DNA from: Pseudomonadota bacterium | GTDB taxonomy: Bacteria > Pseudomonadota > Alphaproteobacteria > Rhizobiales > Hyphomicrobiaceae | Assembly: GCA_018242255.1 (NCBI GenBank) | Contig: JAFECH010000370.1 | Span: 1-62,794 of the forward strand | DNA length: 62,794 nt | Direction: 5' to 3' | Program-made: the position numbers and the translations under genes | Notes under the pieces: generated by a model | What the model was told of the DNA's origin: nothing | Seen by the model: the letters and a program-made list of their open reading frames with translations, nothing else | Databases searched by the model: none | Part shown: positions 25,946 through 35,348 of the stretch, piece by piece | How positions within the stretch are numbered: the first letter of the stretch is position 1 | How the letters are laid out: every line of letters starts with the position of its first letter

Positions 25946-28042
25946 ATGTCTGCGACGAAAACCGCCGCAAAGGGTGGCATCGATTTAGGCTTGGGTCAGC
26001 GCGATGCCGGCTTGGCCGTCGGCATCGTCGGCATTCTGACAATTCTCTTCCTGCCGCTGCCGGCGTTCATGATGGACCTGGGATTGGCGCTTTCGATTGC
26101 GCTTGCTGTCGTCATCCTTATGGTTTCGTTGTGGATACGACGCCCGTTGGAGTTCTCGGCGTTTCCGACGATTCTCCTCATCGCGACGCTGTTGCGGTTG
26201 GCGCTTAACGTTGCGACCACGCGGCTCATTCTTTCGCAGGGCGCGGAGGGGCCGGGCGCGGCCGGGCACGTCATTGCCGGTTTCGCTGAGTTCGTCATGG
26301 GCGGCAATTTCGTTATCGGCATCATCGTCTTCATCATCCTGGTGACGGTCAATTTCGTCGTCATAACCAAGGGCGCTACGCGTATCGCTGAAGTCGGCGC
26401 CCGTTTCACGCTGGACTCGCTGCCCGGTAAACAGATGGCGGTCGATGCCGACCTGTCGTCCGGCTCCATCGACGAAAAAGAGGCCATTCGCCGACGTGGC
26501 GAGCTCGAAGAGGAAAGCCAGTTTTTCGGCGCAATGGACGGTGCGTCGAAGTTCGTACGAGGCGATGCCGTTGCGGGCCTCATCATCACGGCCGTTAACA
26601 TCTTCGGCGGCATCATCATCGGCGTAACGCAACACGATATGCCGTTCCAAAACGCTGTCGACACCTTCGTTAAGCTGTCGGTCGGCGACGGCCTCGTTAC
26701 ACAGATGCCGGCCCTTATCGTTTCGCTCGCGGCCGGCCTTCTTGTCTCGAAGGGCGCAACGCACGGCTCTACGGAAGGCATCATTGTCAGCCAGCTTGGC
26801 AACTATCCTCGCGCGCTGATGGTGGCCGGCGGCGTGATGTCCATCCTCGCGCTGGCGCCGGGTCTGCCGCTGCTGCCGTTTGCTGCTATCGGCGGCCTTC
26901 TCACGTTTATCAGTGTCGGACAGCTGCGCCAGAAAGCGGCGGCGGAACGCACTGCCGAGCAGGCGAAAGATGCTGCGCAAGTCCCATCAGCTGACGAGCA
27001 GTCGCGGCAGTCGATCCGAGACCAGCTCAGGACGACTGAAATCGAGATCTGCTTCGGCAAGCAAATCTCTACCGTCTTGATGCGTCCGACCGGTGATCTG
27101 CCACAGCGCGTCGCCAAGATGCGCCGGAAGTTCGCAAAGCAGTACGGGTTCGTCGTTCCGGAAATCCGGCTGTCGGAAGATCTGTCCGTTCCTGCGAAGA
27201 CTTACCAGATCAAGGTTCACGGCACTGTCGTCGCGAGCGCCGAGCTCCGCCTTGGGGACGTTCTGGTCGTGGTGGGAGACGGTCCGAAGCCCGAAGCACC
27301 AGGCGACGAGACGCGGGAACCTGCGTTTGGAATGAAAGCGTTCTGGATTCCGGATATCTTCACCAACGCGCTTAAACGCGATGGTTTCGTACCGGTCGAA
27401 AATACGTCCGTGCTGCTGACCCACGTCGCCGAAGTCATCCGGAACAGCCTGGCGCAGCTATTCTCATATCGCGATCTCCGGGCATTGCTCGAACGTCTTG
27501 ATCCGGAATACCGCAAGTTGCTGGACGAAATCTGCCCAACGCAAATCTCCTATTCCGGTCTGCAAAGCGTTCTCAAAATGCTTCTCGCCGAACGCGTTTC
27601 AATCCGTAACCTGCATCTCATCCTTGAAGCTGTTGCAGAGATCGCACCGTTTACACGCAAGGCCGAGCAGATCTCCGAGCACGTACGTATGCGGCTTTCA
27701 ACTCAGATTTGCGGTGATCTCAGCGAAAGCAACTACCTGAAGGTCGTGCGTCTTGGAAACAAGTGGGAACTCGCGTTCCACCAGGCACTGAAGCGTGATG
27801 CCAAGGGCGAAGTTGTTGAATTCGATATCGAGCCGCGGCTGATCGAGCAATTCGGAACCGACTTGGCGCGCGTCGTGCAGCCGCTCATGGATGCGGGGCA
27901 TCAATTCGTGCTGGTAACGGCTGCCGAAACCCGGCCCTACGTTCATACCGTCACCGAGCGCCTCTACGGCACTCTGCCTGTTCTTTCGCATTTGGAAATC
28001 GGCCGGGGTGTTCAGATACAGTCGCTCGGCGCGATTTCATGA
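25946..28042 (+). CDS. flhA: Flagellar export gate protein FlhA
   Basis: FlhA (698 residues) forms the nonameric ring of the flagellar type III export gate and docks chaperone-substrate pairs. Eight membrane helices occupy the first 320 residues; the FHIPEP-type signature is covered by [20 protein letters not shown], and the loop [16 protein letters not shown] follows. The cytosolic domain starts near 350 ([15 protein letters not shown]). GAGGGG (25931-25936) precedes the ATG. It overlaps fliR by four bases (ATGA). In other rhizobial-type clusters flhA directly follows fliQ; here fliQ lies 19 kb away on the other strand. Confidence 0.96.
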   Translation: MSATKTAAKGGIDLGLGQRDAGLAVGIVGILTILFLPLPAFMMDLGLALSIALAVVILMVSLWIRRPLEFSAFPTILLIATLLRLALNVATTRLILSQGAEGPGAAGHVIAGFAEFVMGGNFVIGIIVFIILVTVNFVVITKGATRIAEVGARFTLDSLPGKQMAVDADLSSGSIDEKEAIRRRGELEEESQFFGAMDGASKFVRGDAVAGLIITAVNIFGGIIIGVTQHDMPFQNAVDTFVKLSVGDGLVTQMPALIVSLAAGLLVSKGATHGSTEGIIVSQLGNYPRALMVAGGVMSILALAPGLPLLPFAAIGGLLTFISVGQLRQKAAAERTAEQAKDAAQVPSADEQSRQSIRDQLRTTEIEICFGKQISTVLMRPTGDLPQRVAKMRRKFAKQYGFVVPEIRLSEDLSVPAKTYQIKVHGTVVASAELRLGDVLVVVGDGPKPEAPGDETREPAFGMKAFWIPDIFTNALKRDGFVPVENTSVLLTHVAEVIRNSLAQLFSYRDLRALLERLDPEYRKLLDEICPTQISYSGLQSVLKMLLAERVSIRNLHLILEAVAEIAPFTRKAEQISEHVRMRLSTQICGDLSESNYLKVVRLGNKWELAFHQALKRDAKGEVVEFDIEPRLIEQFGTDLARVVQPLMDAGHQFVLVTAAETRPYVHTVTERLYGTLPVLSHLEIGRGVQIQSLGAIS

Positions 28043-28803
28043 CGGAACTGACGCATCAAACTTTTCTCGTTCCGTTGATCGTTTTCTGCCGCGTTGGCGC
28101 TTGCTTCATGGTCTTGCCGGGCATTTCAAGCGAGCGCATTCCGATGCAGCTGCGTCTGTTCGCGGCAATCGCGGTTGCGCTTGCGATTACGCCCTTGGTG
28201 TTTGATTCCGTCAAACCGATGGTGACCGAAACGTCCGGCAATCTGCTTTCTCTGATCGTTGTCGAAACGTTGACCGGAATTCTTCTCGGCTTTCTCGTAC
28301 GCATTCTATTTCTAGCGCTTGAGTTTGCCGCTACGGCCATGGCAAACCTCGCTGGCTACGGCTCCGTCTTCTCGCACTCCGCCGACAACAACGATCCGTC
28401 GTCGCCATTCAGTTCAATGGTCACGATGCCAGCGGTTGCGCTGTTCTTCATGACCGACCAGCACGTCAACGTCATTCGCATGCTGCAGAAGTCGTACATC
28501 GGACTCCAGGTTGGTACGGCGATTGCGTCGCCTCCCAATCTGCAGTTGATCGTCTCGAATATCGATACGGCCTTCCGGCTGACGATCCAGCTCAGTGCTG
28601 CCCTCGTCGTCTATTCAATTACGGTCAATCTCGCATTCGGCTTTCTAAATAAGATGGTGCCGCAGATCCCAATCTATTTCGTGTCTGCGCCCTTCGTCCT
28701 GCTCGGGGGGATGTTCATTCTTCTGCAGATCGATAAATCTGTATTGGAAATTTTCATGTCTCTCGTCTCGCAAGCCATTCAGAACGTCGGACAATATGGC
28801 TAG
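28039..28803 (+). CDS. fliR: Flagellar export gate protein FliR
   Basis: FliR (254 residues) is part of the FliPQR export channel core in the inner membrane. It has six hydrophobic segments and the family stretches [39 protein letters not shown] and a C-terminal [14 protein letters not shown]. Start overlaps the flhA stop. Its 3' end overlaps the next gene by eight bases, so the operon is translationally coupled. Confidence 0.94.
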   Translation: MTELTHQTFLVPLIVFCRVGACFMVLPGISSERIPMQLRLFAAIAVALAITPLVFDSVKPMVTETSGNLLSLIVVETLTGILLGFLVRILFLALEFAATAMANLAGYGSVFSHSADNNDPSSPFSSMVTMPAVALFFMTDQHVNVIRMLQKSYIGLQVGTAIASPPNLQLIVSNIDTAFRLTIQLSAALVVYSITVNLAFGFLNKMVPQIPIYFVSAPFVLLGGMFILLQIDKSVLEIFMSLVSQAIQNVGQYG

Positions 28804-29212
28804 ATCATCGGGCAAAGTGCGCCGTCTCGTTGATCTTTTTCGCGATCTTGAGACGGCTGAGCGTGCCAAGGTCGGCGAGTTGGCGCGGCAGGTCAGCGAT
28901 TTGCGCTCCGCACAGGACGCTTTGCTGGCGCGTGTCGCAAATCCTACCCCGGAGACCGAGCCGTTTCTGGCACTCATGTCTCGTAGCATCGGCAATATGG
29001 ACCGTCGCCTGCAGCGCCTCTCGATAGAACACGAGGCGGCCGTTCAACGGTATGCGCAAGCGGCGGGCCGCACCCATGGCGCCTCGGAGCTGCTCGCCGA
29101 TGTCCGCGCCGAAGAAGCACGCAAATCCGAACAAAAAGACCTCGAAGCTTTGCTCGAATTCCAACAATCGATCGCCGCGCAAGGCCGGTGTAAGTCTCCG
29201 CGTTCAACCTGA
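28796..29212 (+). CDS. Coiled-coil protein after fliR, FliJ-like candidate
   Basis: A 138-residue, charged, helical protein with two coiled-coil stretches (about residues 5-45 and 65-128) separated by a short PTPETEP break. No signal peptide or membrane segment. Size, charge and helical hairpin layout recall FliJ, the export ATPase stalk, but I see no sequence signature that proves it. Its start overlaps the fliR stop and the rod-binding gene follows after 30 bases, so a part in flagellar export is likely by context. It could also be a class-specific chaperone. Confidence 0.6.
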   Translation: MARSSGKVRRLVDLFRDLETAERAKVGELARQVSDLRSAQDALLARVANPTPETEPFLALMSRSIGNMDRRLQRLSIEHEAAVQRYAQAAGRTHGASELLADVRAEEARKSEQKDLEALLEFQQSIAAQGRCKSPRST

Positions 29213-29242
29213 TATGGTCGCACACATTACAACGATGATTTT

Positions 29243-29605
29243 ATGTCGAGCATACCATCAGTTTCCGCAGCAGATCAGGCGATTTGGGCCGCCAAGCAGA
29301 GCGTTCGCCTAACGTCGGCCAGCAACGACCAAGCTGCGACCTCGCCCGTCCAAACCCCGGCGAATGATGCGCGGCAGAAGAAGATCAAAGAAGTGGGGCA
29401 GCAGTTCGAGGCGCTCTATCTCCGGCAGATGCTCGAAGAGTGGTTGCCGAAAGACTCCGACGCCGTCTTCGGAGAAGGCACCGCGGGTTCGATTTGGCGG
29501 TCGATGCTCGCCGACCATATGGCAACGACGCTCTCGAAGTCTGGAACGATCGGGATCGCTCAAATGATCATGAAGCACGAACCTGACGGTTCGAAAGGAA
29601 AGTAG
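29243..29605 (+). CDS. flgJ: Rod-binding protein (FlgJ N-terminal domain only)
   Basis: The 120-residue protein carries the rod-binding domain: VGQQFEALYLRQMLEEWLPK, then AGSIWRSMLADHMATTL and a GIAQMI end. It lacks the muramidase half found in enterobacterial FlgJ (313 residues), as is normal in alphaproteobacteria, where a separate lytic enzyme opens the wall. It acts as a cap for rod assembly in the periplasm. It sits two bases before the FlgN-like gene. Confidence 0.85.
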   Translation: MSSIPSVSAADQAIWAAKQSVRLTSASNDQAATSPVQTPANDARQKKIKEVGQQFEALYLRQMLEEWLPKDSDAVFGEGTAGSIWRSMLADHMATTLSKSGTIGIAQMIMKHEPDGSKGK

Positions 29606-29607
29606 AT

Positions 29608-30099
29608 ATGGGTACGCTCAATGCCGACGATAAGGCTTCCGCTTCGAAATTCCCGGCTGGAGGTGCGCCCCGTATGCATAGTCAGGCCCTTGGAGACCGC
29701 CGCAACGCGTCTCAGCACCAGATTCCGATGCAAGATGCCGATGCGGCGCGCGCTGTCGTCTTTGCCGTTCTCAGCCGCATCGAAGGGTATCTCGAAGAAG
29801 AGACGATCGCTCTCGACAAAACACCGAATTTTGATCTGAAGACGTCGAACGATCGCAAGAGCCAAGGTCTTGTGGATCTCAATCATGCGATGCGACGCCT
29901 GAAGAGCGACGACGTCAACGAGGATCTGGAAAAGCGATTGCAGATTTTTCGGGGCAAGCTTGCCGTCAATCTGCGGAAGATCCGGTTGCATCTTGATGCC
30001 GTCAAAGAAATTACGGCGATGCTGTCAGATGCGATTCAGAATGCCGAGTCCGACGGCACATATACGCGCAATATTGGACCGATGCGGAGCACCCTGTGA
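29608..30099 (+). CDS. FlgN-like flagellar chaperone (predicted)
   Basis: A 163-residue helical protein. After about 50 disordered residues it has a helix with many acidic residues (VFAVLSRIEGYLEEETIALD), the stretch NDRKSQGLVDLNHAMRRL, and a last long helix (RGKLAVNLRKIRLHLDAVKEI). The pattern of a long helix, an N-x-R-K-S-Q-x-L-x-x-L loop and a second helix is that of alphaproteobacterial FlgN-type chaperones that carry the hook-filament junction proteins FlgK and FlgL. It follows the rod-binding gene as in related operons. Assignment is by pattern and place. Confidence 0.65.
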   Translation: MGTLNADDKASASKFPAGGAPRMHSQALGDRRNASQHQIPMQDADAARAVVFAVLSRIEGYLEEETIALDKTPNFDLKTSNDRKSQGLVDLNHAMRRLKSDDVNEDLEKRLQIFRGKLAVNLRKIRLHLDAVKEITAMLSDAIQNAESDGTYTRNIGPMRSTL

Positions 30100-30551
30100 T
30101 CCGATCGTTGGTTCTCGCGCTCATCACCTGCCTCTCGACGATCGGCGGCCTTTATGGCGCGATGACCTGGAAGGCCGCCGCGAAGGCTACGAGTGCTGAC
30201 GGCGAGCACGAACAATATCAAATGATGCGCACACGCATGGTCAGCGTACCGCTGCTTTTGAACGGCGAAGTTCTTGGTTATATCGTGACGCGCCTGCAGT
30301 TCCTTGCCGAAACCAGCCTGCTGAAGGGCAGCACCGTGCAGCCTGAGGCCTTCGTGGCAGACGAAGCATTCCGTCAGATCTATGAAAAAGCGCCCGAAGA
30401 CATGAAGAGTGGGCGCAAACAAGTGATCAACGAACTCGCCAACAGTGTCGCCGCAGGCGCAAACAAGCGCATGGGGCGCGACGTCGTCAAAGACGTGATG
30501 ATTGATAGTTGGGCCTATCTCTCCAAACAAGACATGATGAGCAAGCTATGA
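30096..30551 (+). CDS. Hypothetical single-pass periplasmic protein of the flagellar operon
   Basis: The 151-residue protein starts with GTG in a four-base overlap with the previous gene. Residues 4-24 form a signal anchor (SLVLALITCLSTIGGLYGAM) and the rest is periplasmic, with VSVPLLLNGEVLGYIVTRLQF and a helical end with IDSWAYLSKQDM. Anchor, size and a chaperone-like beta-then-helix layout vaguely recall FliL, but a true fliL is at 61571. I do not recognise the family. Its fully coupled position argues for a basal-body role. Confidence 0.7.
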   Translation: MIRSLVLALITCLSTIGGLYGAMTWKAAAKATSADGEHEQYQMMRTRMVSVPLLLNGEVLGYIVTRLQFLAETSLLKGSTVQPEAFVADEAFRQIYEKAPEDMKSGRKQVINELANSVAAGANKRMGRDVVKDVMIDSWAYLSKQDMMSKL

Positions 30552-31105
30552 CAGCAATTGATACTGATTTCGGCTTCGATGCCGTCTTTCGGAAGTCCGC
30601 CGCAGAGCTCAAAGTGCGTCTCGCGCGCGACGTCGAACTTGGGATCAAACCTCAATCTGTGCGGCGACGCGGCAGCGTTACTGCTTTTGCTGTCTTCGCC
30701 GGACTGGGAGCCCTTTCGCTCGGCATCTTTATCATCGGCTTCTCAGCGCTGCGGTCCGATTCGCCGGAAATCTGGATTCATCGACTGATGGCGCTTGCCA
30801 TTGTGCAAAGCATCCTGATCGCTGCGGTTTCGATGAAGATTCTACCAGTGCTTGAGCGGGGCGGTTCGCTCAAGCGTGTCACCGCGACACCTCGGCGAAC
30901 GGTTGCCATCGAACCTCCTCGCATGTCGCCACTGCCGATGCCTACTCCGCCGCCGTTGCCGGCACCGCCAAAGGCGGTTGTTGGCGGTCAACTCGCCGGA
31001 CGCGAATTTCTTGAATACGACGACGGTTCCATCGAGATTGATACGCTCGTCGGGCGCCGGCGCTTCGTGTCACTCGAGGCGGCTCGGGAATTCGTAGGCG
31101 CCTAG
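30548..31105 (+). CDS. Hypothetical membrane protein of the flagellar operon, two helices and a proline-rich linker
   Basis: The 185-residue protein has a basic cytosolic start (residues 1-42), two membrane helices (about 45-68 and 80-102), a proline-rich linker (PMPTPPPLPAPP, about 137-148) and a small C-terminal domain (REFLEYDDGSIEIDTLVGRRRFVSLEAAREF). The last piece looks like a short binding module. The ATG at 30548 overlaps the previous stop (ATGA). It ends the flhA operon and its stop is one base from the convergent che operon. Function unknown. Confidence 0.7.
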   Translation: MTAIDTDFGFDAVFRKSAAELKVRLARDVELGIKPQSVRRRGSVTAFAVFAGLGALSLGIFIIGFSALRSDSPEIWIHRLMALAIVQSILIAAVSMKILPVLERGGSLKRVTATPRRTVAIEPPRMSPLPMPTPPPLPAPPKAVVGGQLAGREFLEYDDGSIEIDTLVGRRRFVSLEAAREFVGA

Positions 31106-31106
31106 C

Positions 31107-31502
31107 TTAGCGGGGCATCGGCCAACTATCGAAATCTTCGAATTCTCCGGTCGTGTTTCGGCTATCTGCCGTCTGTCCGGTCAATCGCTGCGCGACGTCC
31201 GCTAGCTTGATCGTCTTCGCGGCGGTCGCGACATCCACTTTCCATCCGGGCAGCGCGCCGTCGGAAAGTCCGTCCAGAAAATCGGCGACAGCGTCTAAGT
31301 GTTGGCAGAGCCGATCAAGATTTTGCAGTTCATAAATGGACTGCGAGCCACCAAATGCTCCGGCAACGACAAGATTACCGATCAAGCTCTGCAGATCCGC
31401 GGCGGAGCCAGCCAGCATCCTTACTTCGTCGGACGTGCTGCGCAGAGCATCGGAAACGGGCACGTTTGGAGAGCGCTGGATTTCGCCGTTGTAGTTCTTC
31501 AT
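31107..31502 (-). CDS. cheT: CheT-like chemotaxis protein with a DxxxQ motif
   Basis: A 131-residue helical protein, last in the che operon directly after cheD, the place of cheT in Sinorhizobium. It has two helix stretches (EVRMLAGSAADLQSLIGNLV and ELQNLDRLCQHLDAVADFL). The second holds Asp63-x-x-x-Gln67, the spacing of the catalytic DxxxQ of CheZ-type CheY-P phosphatases. From memory, S. meliloti CheT has been described as a small protein with such a motif acting in signal termination and adaptation. I infer the same here. The ATG at 31502 overlaps the cheD 3' end by 22 nt (shared 31525 boundary is not crossed by the domain). Sequence similarity is not verified. Confidence 0.7.
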   Translation of the reverse strand: MKNYNGEIQRSPNVPVSDALRSTSDEVRMLAGSAADLQSLIGNLVVAGAFGGSQSIYELQNLDRLCQHLDAVADFLDGLSDGALPGWKVDVATAAKTIKLADVAQRLTGQTADSRNTTGEFEDFDSWPMPR

Positions 31503-31524
31503 TTTTATCCCCGGCTTCGCGCCA

Positions 31525-32073
31525 CTAGAAAAGTTCGAGTTCGCCGGCGTTGTCGACGAGCGATGCAACCGGCAGCTTCACTGGACGTTCCGACTCCGTC
31601 TGTCCCGTCAGCATGATTTGCCGCGCGCGACCGGACACCGGCCAATACTGGATGCGCCTTCCTTGTTCGCCACCCGTACTGCCGCCGACATAGGTGATCG
31701 CTTCGGCTTTGAGAAAACGCATCGCAAAATCGGCGTTGTTCTTGCCTATGTCGGACCGAGACTTCACCGTACGTGCGCCGCCGAATAATTTAGCTTCGAG
31801 GCGATCGCGTCGTGCGCCGGCTTTCAGCAGACCGTTCACGAGCAGCTCCATTAAATGGACACCCATGCGTTCGGCCTCGCCACGCTGCGTACTTCCGAGC
31901 TCGCCGGGCAGAAGAAAGTGATTTATCCCGCCAACGCCGGCCAACGGGTCACGAATGCACGCCGCCACACACGATCCGAGGATCGTCGTAACCATGATAT
32001 TGCGGTCGTCAGTAACGAAGAATTCGCCCTGAATGATATGGACCCGCTTTTCCGTACTCGGCGCGGCCGTCAT
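31525..32073 (-). CDS. cheD: Chemoreceptor glutamine deamidase CheD
   Basis: CheD (182 residues) deamidates chemoreceptor glutamines and can also bind phosphatases. The papain-like catalytic set is seen: Cys in [15 protein letters not shown], His in [10 protein letters not shown], and a Thr/Ser region further on; KLFGGARTV and [12 protein letters not shown] are family stretches. The ATG at 32073 overlaps the cheY stop (ATGA), which rules for this start over the longer in-frame extension. Confidence 0.93.
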   Translation of the reverse strand: MTAAPSTEKRVHIIQGEFFVTDDRNIMVTTILGSCVAACIRDPLAGVGGINHFLLPGELGSTQRGEAERMGVHLMELLVNGLLKAGARRDRLEAKLFGGARTVKSRSDIGKNNADFAMRFLKAEAITYVGGSTGGEQGRRIQYWPVSGRARQIMLTGQTESERPVKLPVASLVDNAGELELF

Positions 32074-32459
32074 GTCAGCTTTCCAACGACGGCCTCGATG
32101 CACGTCTTCAATTGCGGAACCGAGAACGGCTTGGCCAGAAAGTTGTTGAGGCCCCACTTCTTGCCTTCGTCAATCAGCGCTTTGTCACCCTTCCCCGTCA
32201 CCAGAATGAAACCGACCTTGCTCGTCGGCGCGTGCTGGCGCAGGGCGCGAAGAAGCTGAATACCGTCGATTTTCGGCATATTGAAGTCCGAGATAACGAG
32301 ATGGCAGGGCGCCGTCATCATCATCTTCAGACCTTCTTCGCCGTCTTTCGCAACCTTGAACGACTTCAAGCCGATCTGATCGAGTCCATCGGTCAGGAGC
32401 GCTCGGCTGACGGACGTATCGTCGACAACCAAAATGGATAATTGCTGCATTGAGGGCAT
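32070..32459 (-). CDS. cheY2: Chemotaxis response regulator CheY (cheY2 position)
   Basis: A single receiver domain of 129 residues. Acidic pocket VVDD (12-14), phospho-acceptor Asp58 in [12 protein letters not shown], Thr in ILVTGKGDK and Lys in FLAKPFSV are all present. Between cheB and cheD it takes the place of S. meliloti cheY2, the regulator that slows or stops the motor. Two cheY genes and no cheZ fit the alphaproteobacterial phosphate-sink scheme. Confidence 0.92.
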   Translation of the reverse strand: MPSMQQLSILVVDDTSVSRALLTDGLDQIGLKSFKVAKDGEEGLKMMMTAPCHLVISDFNMPKIDGIQLLRALRQHAPTSKVGFILVTGKGDKALIDEGKKWGLNNFLAKPFSVPQLKTCIEAVVGKLT

Positions 32460-32471
32460 GGCTGAAGACTC

Positions 32472-33515
32472 CTAGTGACCTTTGTTCTTTGACGTTTCTG
32501 CAATGATGGACGAAGCCAATTTATCGAGCGGAAGCTGCCTTTCCACTGCGCCTATTTCGAATGCTGCTTTGGGCATGCCGTACACGATGCAACTCGCTTC
32601 GTTTTGTCCGAATGTCTTGGCGCCAGCTTGGCGCATCGACAGGAGACCTGCGGCGCCGTCTTTGCCCATGCCGGTCAAGATGACACCAACCGCGTTGGCT
32701 TTGCAGACCTTGGCGACAGACTGGAAAAGAACGTCAACCGACGGGCAATGGCCGTTCACGCGGTCGGCCGTCTTCAATCGGCAGCGCAAGTCTGCCGAGA
32801 CTTCGAGATGCTGCGCGCCACCCGGCGCCAGGAAAACGTGACCCGGCAGTAGTTTCGCGCCGTCGGTCGCCTCTTGCACTTTCGGAGCGCACAGTCTGTC
32901 GAGGCGGCTTGCAAAGCTGCGCGTGAAGGTCTGCGGCATATGCTGCGTGATGACGGTCGGCGGACAATTCCCAGGAAACTGCGAAAGAAGCGACATAAGT
33001 GCTTCCACGCCCCCGGTCGACGCGCCAATAGCAAGGACGCGGCCATCGGATTGGTAGGAATCGAGCGGCACGCGGACATTCGACGAGTCCGGTGCATGGA
33101 TGTCCGACTTAACCAGCGGACGAACGCGCGCCGAGGCTGCAATTTTGACTTTGTACGGAAGCTCTTCGAAGCTGTGTTCGTTGCCAGGTCGTGGCTTCTC
33201 GATACAATCGACGGCGCCGATTTCGAGCGCCTGAATTGTTTCGTCGGCACCGCGGCCTGTCAGCGTCGAGACCATTATCACCGGCATCGGCCGTAGACGC
33301 ATGATCTTCTCAAGAAAATCGATGCCGTTCATGTTGGGCATCTCGACGTCAAGCGTGACGACGTCGGGATTAAGCGCCTTGATGGCCTGACGCGCCTGAA
33401 TGGGATCTTCAGCTTGCCCAACGACTTCGATATCGGGATCTTTCGTCAACGCCGTAGCGATCAGTCCTCGCATGGTCGAGGAATCGTCGACAACAAGGAC
33501 TTTTACTTTCTTCAT
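32472..33515 (-). CDS. cheB: Protein-glutamate methylesterase CheB
   Basis: CheB (347 residues) removes methyl groups from chemoreceptors. An N-terminal receiver domain has Asp56 in [11 protein letters not shown] and Lys in CIEKPRPG; a linker of about 35 residues follows. The catalytic triad of the methylesterase is Ser in [12 protein letters not shown], His in [11 protein letters not shown] and Asp in LTGMGKDGA. Start overlaps the cheR stop by four bases. Confidence 0.96.
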   Translation of the reverse strand: MKKVKVLVVDDSSTMRGLIATALTKDPDIEVVGQAEDPIQARQAIKALNPDVVTLDVEMPNMNGIDFLEKIMRLRPMPVIMVSTLTGRGADETIQALEIGAVDCIEKPRPGNEHSFEELPYKVKIAASARVRPLVKSDIHAPDSSNVRVPLDSYQSDGRVLAIGASTGGVEALMSLLSQFPGNCPPTVITQHMPQTFTRSFASRLDRLCAPKVQEATDGAKLLPGHVFLAPGGAQHLEVSADLRCRLKTADRVNGHCPSVDVLFQSVAKVCKANAVGVILTGMGKDGAAGLLSMRQAGAKTFGQNEASCIVYGMPKAAFEIGAVERQLPLDKLASSIIAETSKNKGH

Positions 33516-34402
33516 GACGCTTTGCCCCCCTTCTTACGATAGGTCGTGATGCCGTCAGCCAACAATATTGCCGCGGCCGGCCCTGCCACGCGTTCCGAAT
33601 GTCCGATGTAGAGAGCACCGTCGTCTCGCAACAACCCCGCCAATCGACTCCAAATAGTGTTTTGCGTTTCACGATCGAAATAGATCGCGACGTTTCGACA
33701 GAAGATTGCATCGAATGGGCCGTGAAACGGCCACGACCCCATCAGATTGAGTTCGCGAAACGATACGAGCGAGCGCGCCTCCTCGGCGACGCGCATAATG
33801 CTACTGTCGCCGCCTGGAGCTACTTCCAACCACTTGCTTCGTAGGTTCGACGGAATGTCCTGAAGTTCTTCTTTTTGATAGCAGCCCGCTTTGCCGCGCG
33901 CGACAACATGAGGATTGAGATCCGTTGCCAGAATTCGAACATCGAGAGACGCCGCCTCGGGGAGGACGGATAGCACCGTCAGAGCCATGGAATAGGGCTC
34001 CTGGCCGCTGGAGCAGGCCGCCGACCACAACCTGATCCGTTTGCCGCGACGCGCAGCATCGGCCAGGGGAGCGATGATTTCAGTGCGCAAATGGTCGAAA
34101 TGGTGCGATTCGCGGAAGAAACGCGTGACGTTGGTTGTCAGCGCGGCAATCATGCTGTTGCGCTCTTCGTCATTGTCACGAACGGTCGCGCAATAGTCGG
34201 TAAATGTCGCGATGCCAAGAGCGCGCAGGCGTTTGGCCAGGCGGGAATAAACGAGGGTCGCCTTTGATTGCGGCAGGTCGATGCCTGCTTCTTCCTTAGC
34301 GATGCGCGCGATCTCCCGGAAGTTTACATCGGAAAATGCAAACTCACCTGTCACGAGCGCACCTGACGGCGCCGCGGCGGATCCTCGTGGCTCCAGCGTC
34401 AT
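33512..34402 (-). CDS. cheR: Chemoreceptor methyltransferase CheR
   Basis: CheR (296 residues) methylates receptor glutamates with SAM. It has the helical N-terminal domain ([15 protein letters not shown]), the [14 protein letters not shown] stretch, SAM motif [24 protein letters not shown] and the [11 protein letters not shown] segment. The receptor gene of this operon ends in a pentapeptide that can tether CheR. Start overlaps the cheW stop. Confidence 0.95.
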   Translation of the reverse strand: MTLEPRGSAAAPSGALVTGEFAFSDVNFREIARIAKEEAGIDLPQSKATLVYSRLAKRLRALGIATFTDYCATVRDNDEERNSMIAALTTNVTRFFRESHHFDHLRTEIIAPLADAARRGKRIRLWSAACSSGQEPYSMALTVLSVLPEAASLDVRILATDLNPHVVARGKAGCYQKEELQDIPSNLRSKWLEVAPGGDSSIMRVAEEARSLVSFRELNLMGSWPFHGPFDAIFCRNVAIYFDRETQNTIWSRLAGLLRDDGALYIGHSERVAGPAAAILLADGITTYRKKGGKAS

Positions 34403-34866
34403 GCGGCGGCCTTTTCGCTGATCGGCAAAACGCTCTCCAATGCGACGATGCTGATCATGCGTCCGTCGACGGGATACACGCCCCTCACAAACGTCTTGGC
34501 GAGCTCAGAGGCAATATCAGGCGTCGGCTGCATTGCAACCTCCGATACCGTCAGGATATCCGACACTGCGTCAACGAGGAGGCCAATGACCTGCTGGTCA
34601 ACCTGAACGACGATGATGACGCTACGCGGCGTCGGCTCGGTCAAACCCAGCCCAAAGCGCATCGCGAGATCGACGATCGGCAACACCGCGCCGCGCAGAT
34701 TGATCACACCGCGAACATACGGCGGCGCATGAGGAAGCGGCGTCGCCTGCGTCCAGCCGCGGATCTCGCGGACGCCCATAATGTCGATACAGAATTCCTG
34801 GTCGCCGACACAGAACGCGACGAACTCAAGATTGACGTTTTTGGCGGGGGAGCTCGCGTCTTGCAT
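34399..34866 (-). CDS. cheW: Chemotaxis coupling protein CheW
   Basis: CheW (155 residues) couples CheA to receptors. Family elements: [23 protein letters not shown], then [23 protein letters not shown], and [15 protein letters not shown]. The ATG at 34866 has AGGAGG eight bases upstream; the frame upstream of it runs into the cheA 3' fragment and is not used. Since the attached CheW-like domain of CheA is cut off here, this is the only separate CheW in the cluster. Confidence 0.94.
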   Translation of the reverse strand: MQDASSPAKNVNLEFVAFCVGDQEFCIDIMGVREIRGWTQATPLPHAPPYVRGVINLRGAVLPIVDLAMRFGLGLTEPTPRSVIIVVQVDQQVIGLLVDAVSDILTVSEVAMQPTPDIASELAKTFVRGVYPVDGRMISIVALESVLPISEKAAA

Positions 34867-34871
34867 GGTTG

Positions 34872-35348
34872 TTATCCTCCTGTCCCGTAGCACAGCTCTT
34901 CGCTTCGAAGGGTGTCGAACGAGCTGGTAAGCAAAGCATCCACATCGAGAATAAGAGCGACGCGACCGTCTCCGAGAATGGTGGCCGCTGCTATTCCGGC
35001 GACAGTGCCATAGTTCGTCTCAAGGCTCTTGATGACGACCTGGCGCTGATCCTGGATGGAGTCGACCAGCAGGGCATTGCGTGTGCCGCCGCCGGTTTCG
35101 ACTAGGATCGCAACACTATTTTCGGGATCGGCCGGCGTATCGCGAAAGCCAAGCTGCGTGCCGACGTCAATGAGAGGAACGAATGTGTTCCGGATCGACA
35201 TCACCCGGCCGTCTTTGCCAAGTCCGTGAAGCTCGGTCTTCTTGGGCTTCAATGTCTCAACGATGGCGGTTAGCGGCACCACCAGCGTCTGACCGGCAAC
35301 GGAGACGGCCATGCCGTCAAGGACCGCGAGAGTTAGTGGCAAGCTCAT
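34872..35348 (-). CDS. CheA C-terminal fragment: detached CheW-like (P5) domain
   Basis: From the ATG at 35348 a 158-residue polypeptide holds the last ATPase strand ([14 protein letters not shown]) and the whole CheW-like domain ([61 protein letters not shown]). The ATG overlaps the end of the first frame by 32 bases, so reinitiation is possible, but only a weak ACAAGG lies upstream. Confidence 0.7.
   Translation of the reverse strand: MSLPLTLAVLDGMAVSVAGQTLVVPLTAIVETLKPKKTELHGLGKDGRVMSIRNTFVPLIDVGTQLGFRDTPADPENSVAILVETGGGTRNALLVDSIQDQRQVVIKSLETNYGTVAGIAAATILGDGRVALILDVDALLTSSFDTLRSEELCYGTGG

Noticed and set aside
25985-26980. Long minus-strand frame opposite flhA
   Set aside because: It is the shadow of FlhA membrane helices, rich in Arg, Asp and Gln without any known domain.
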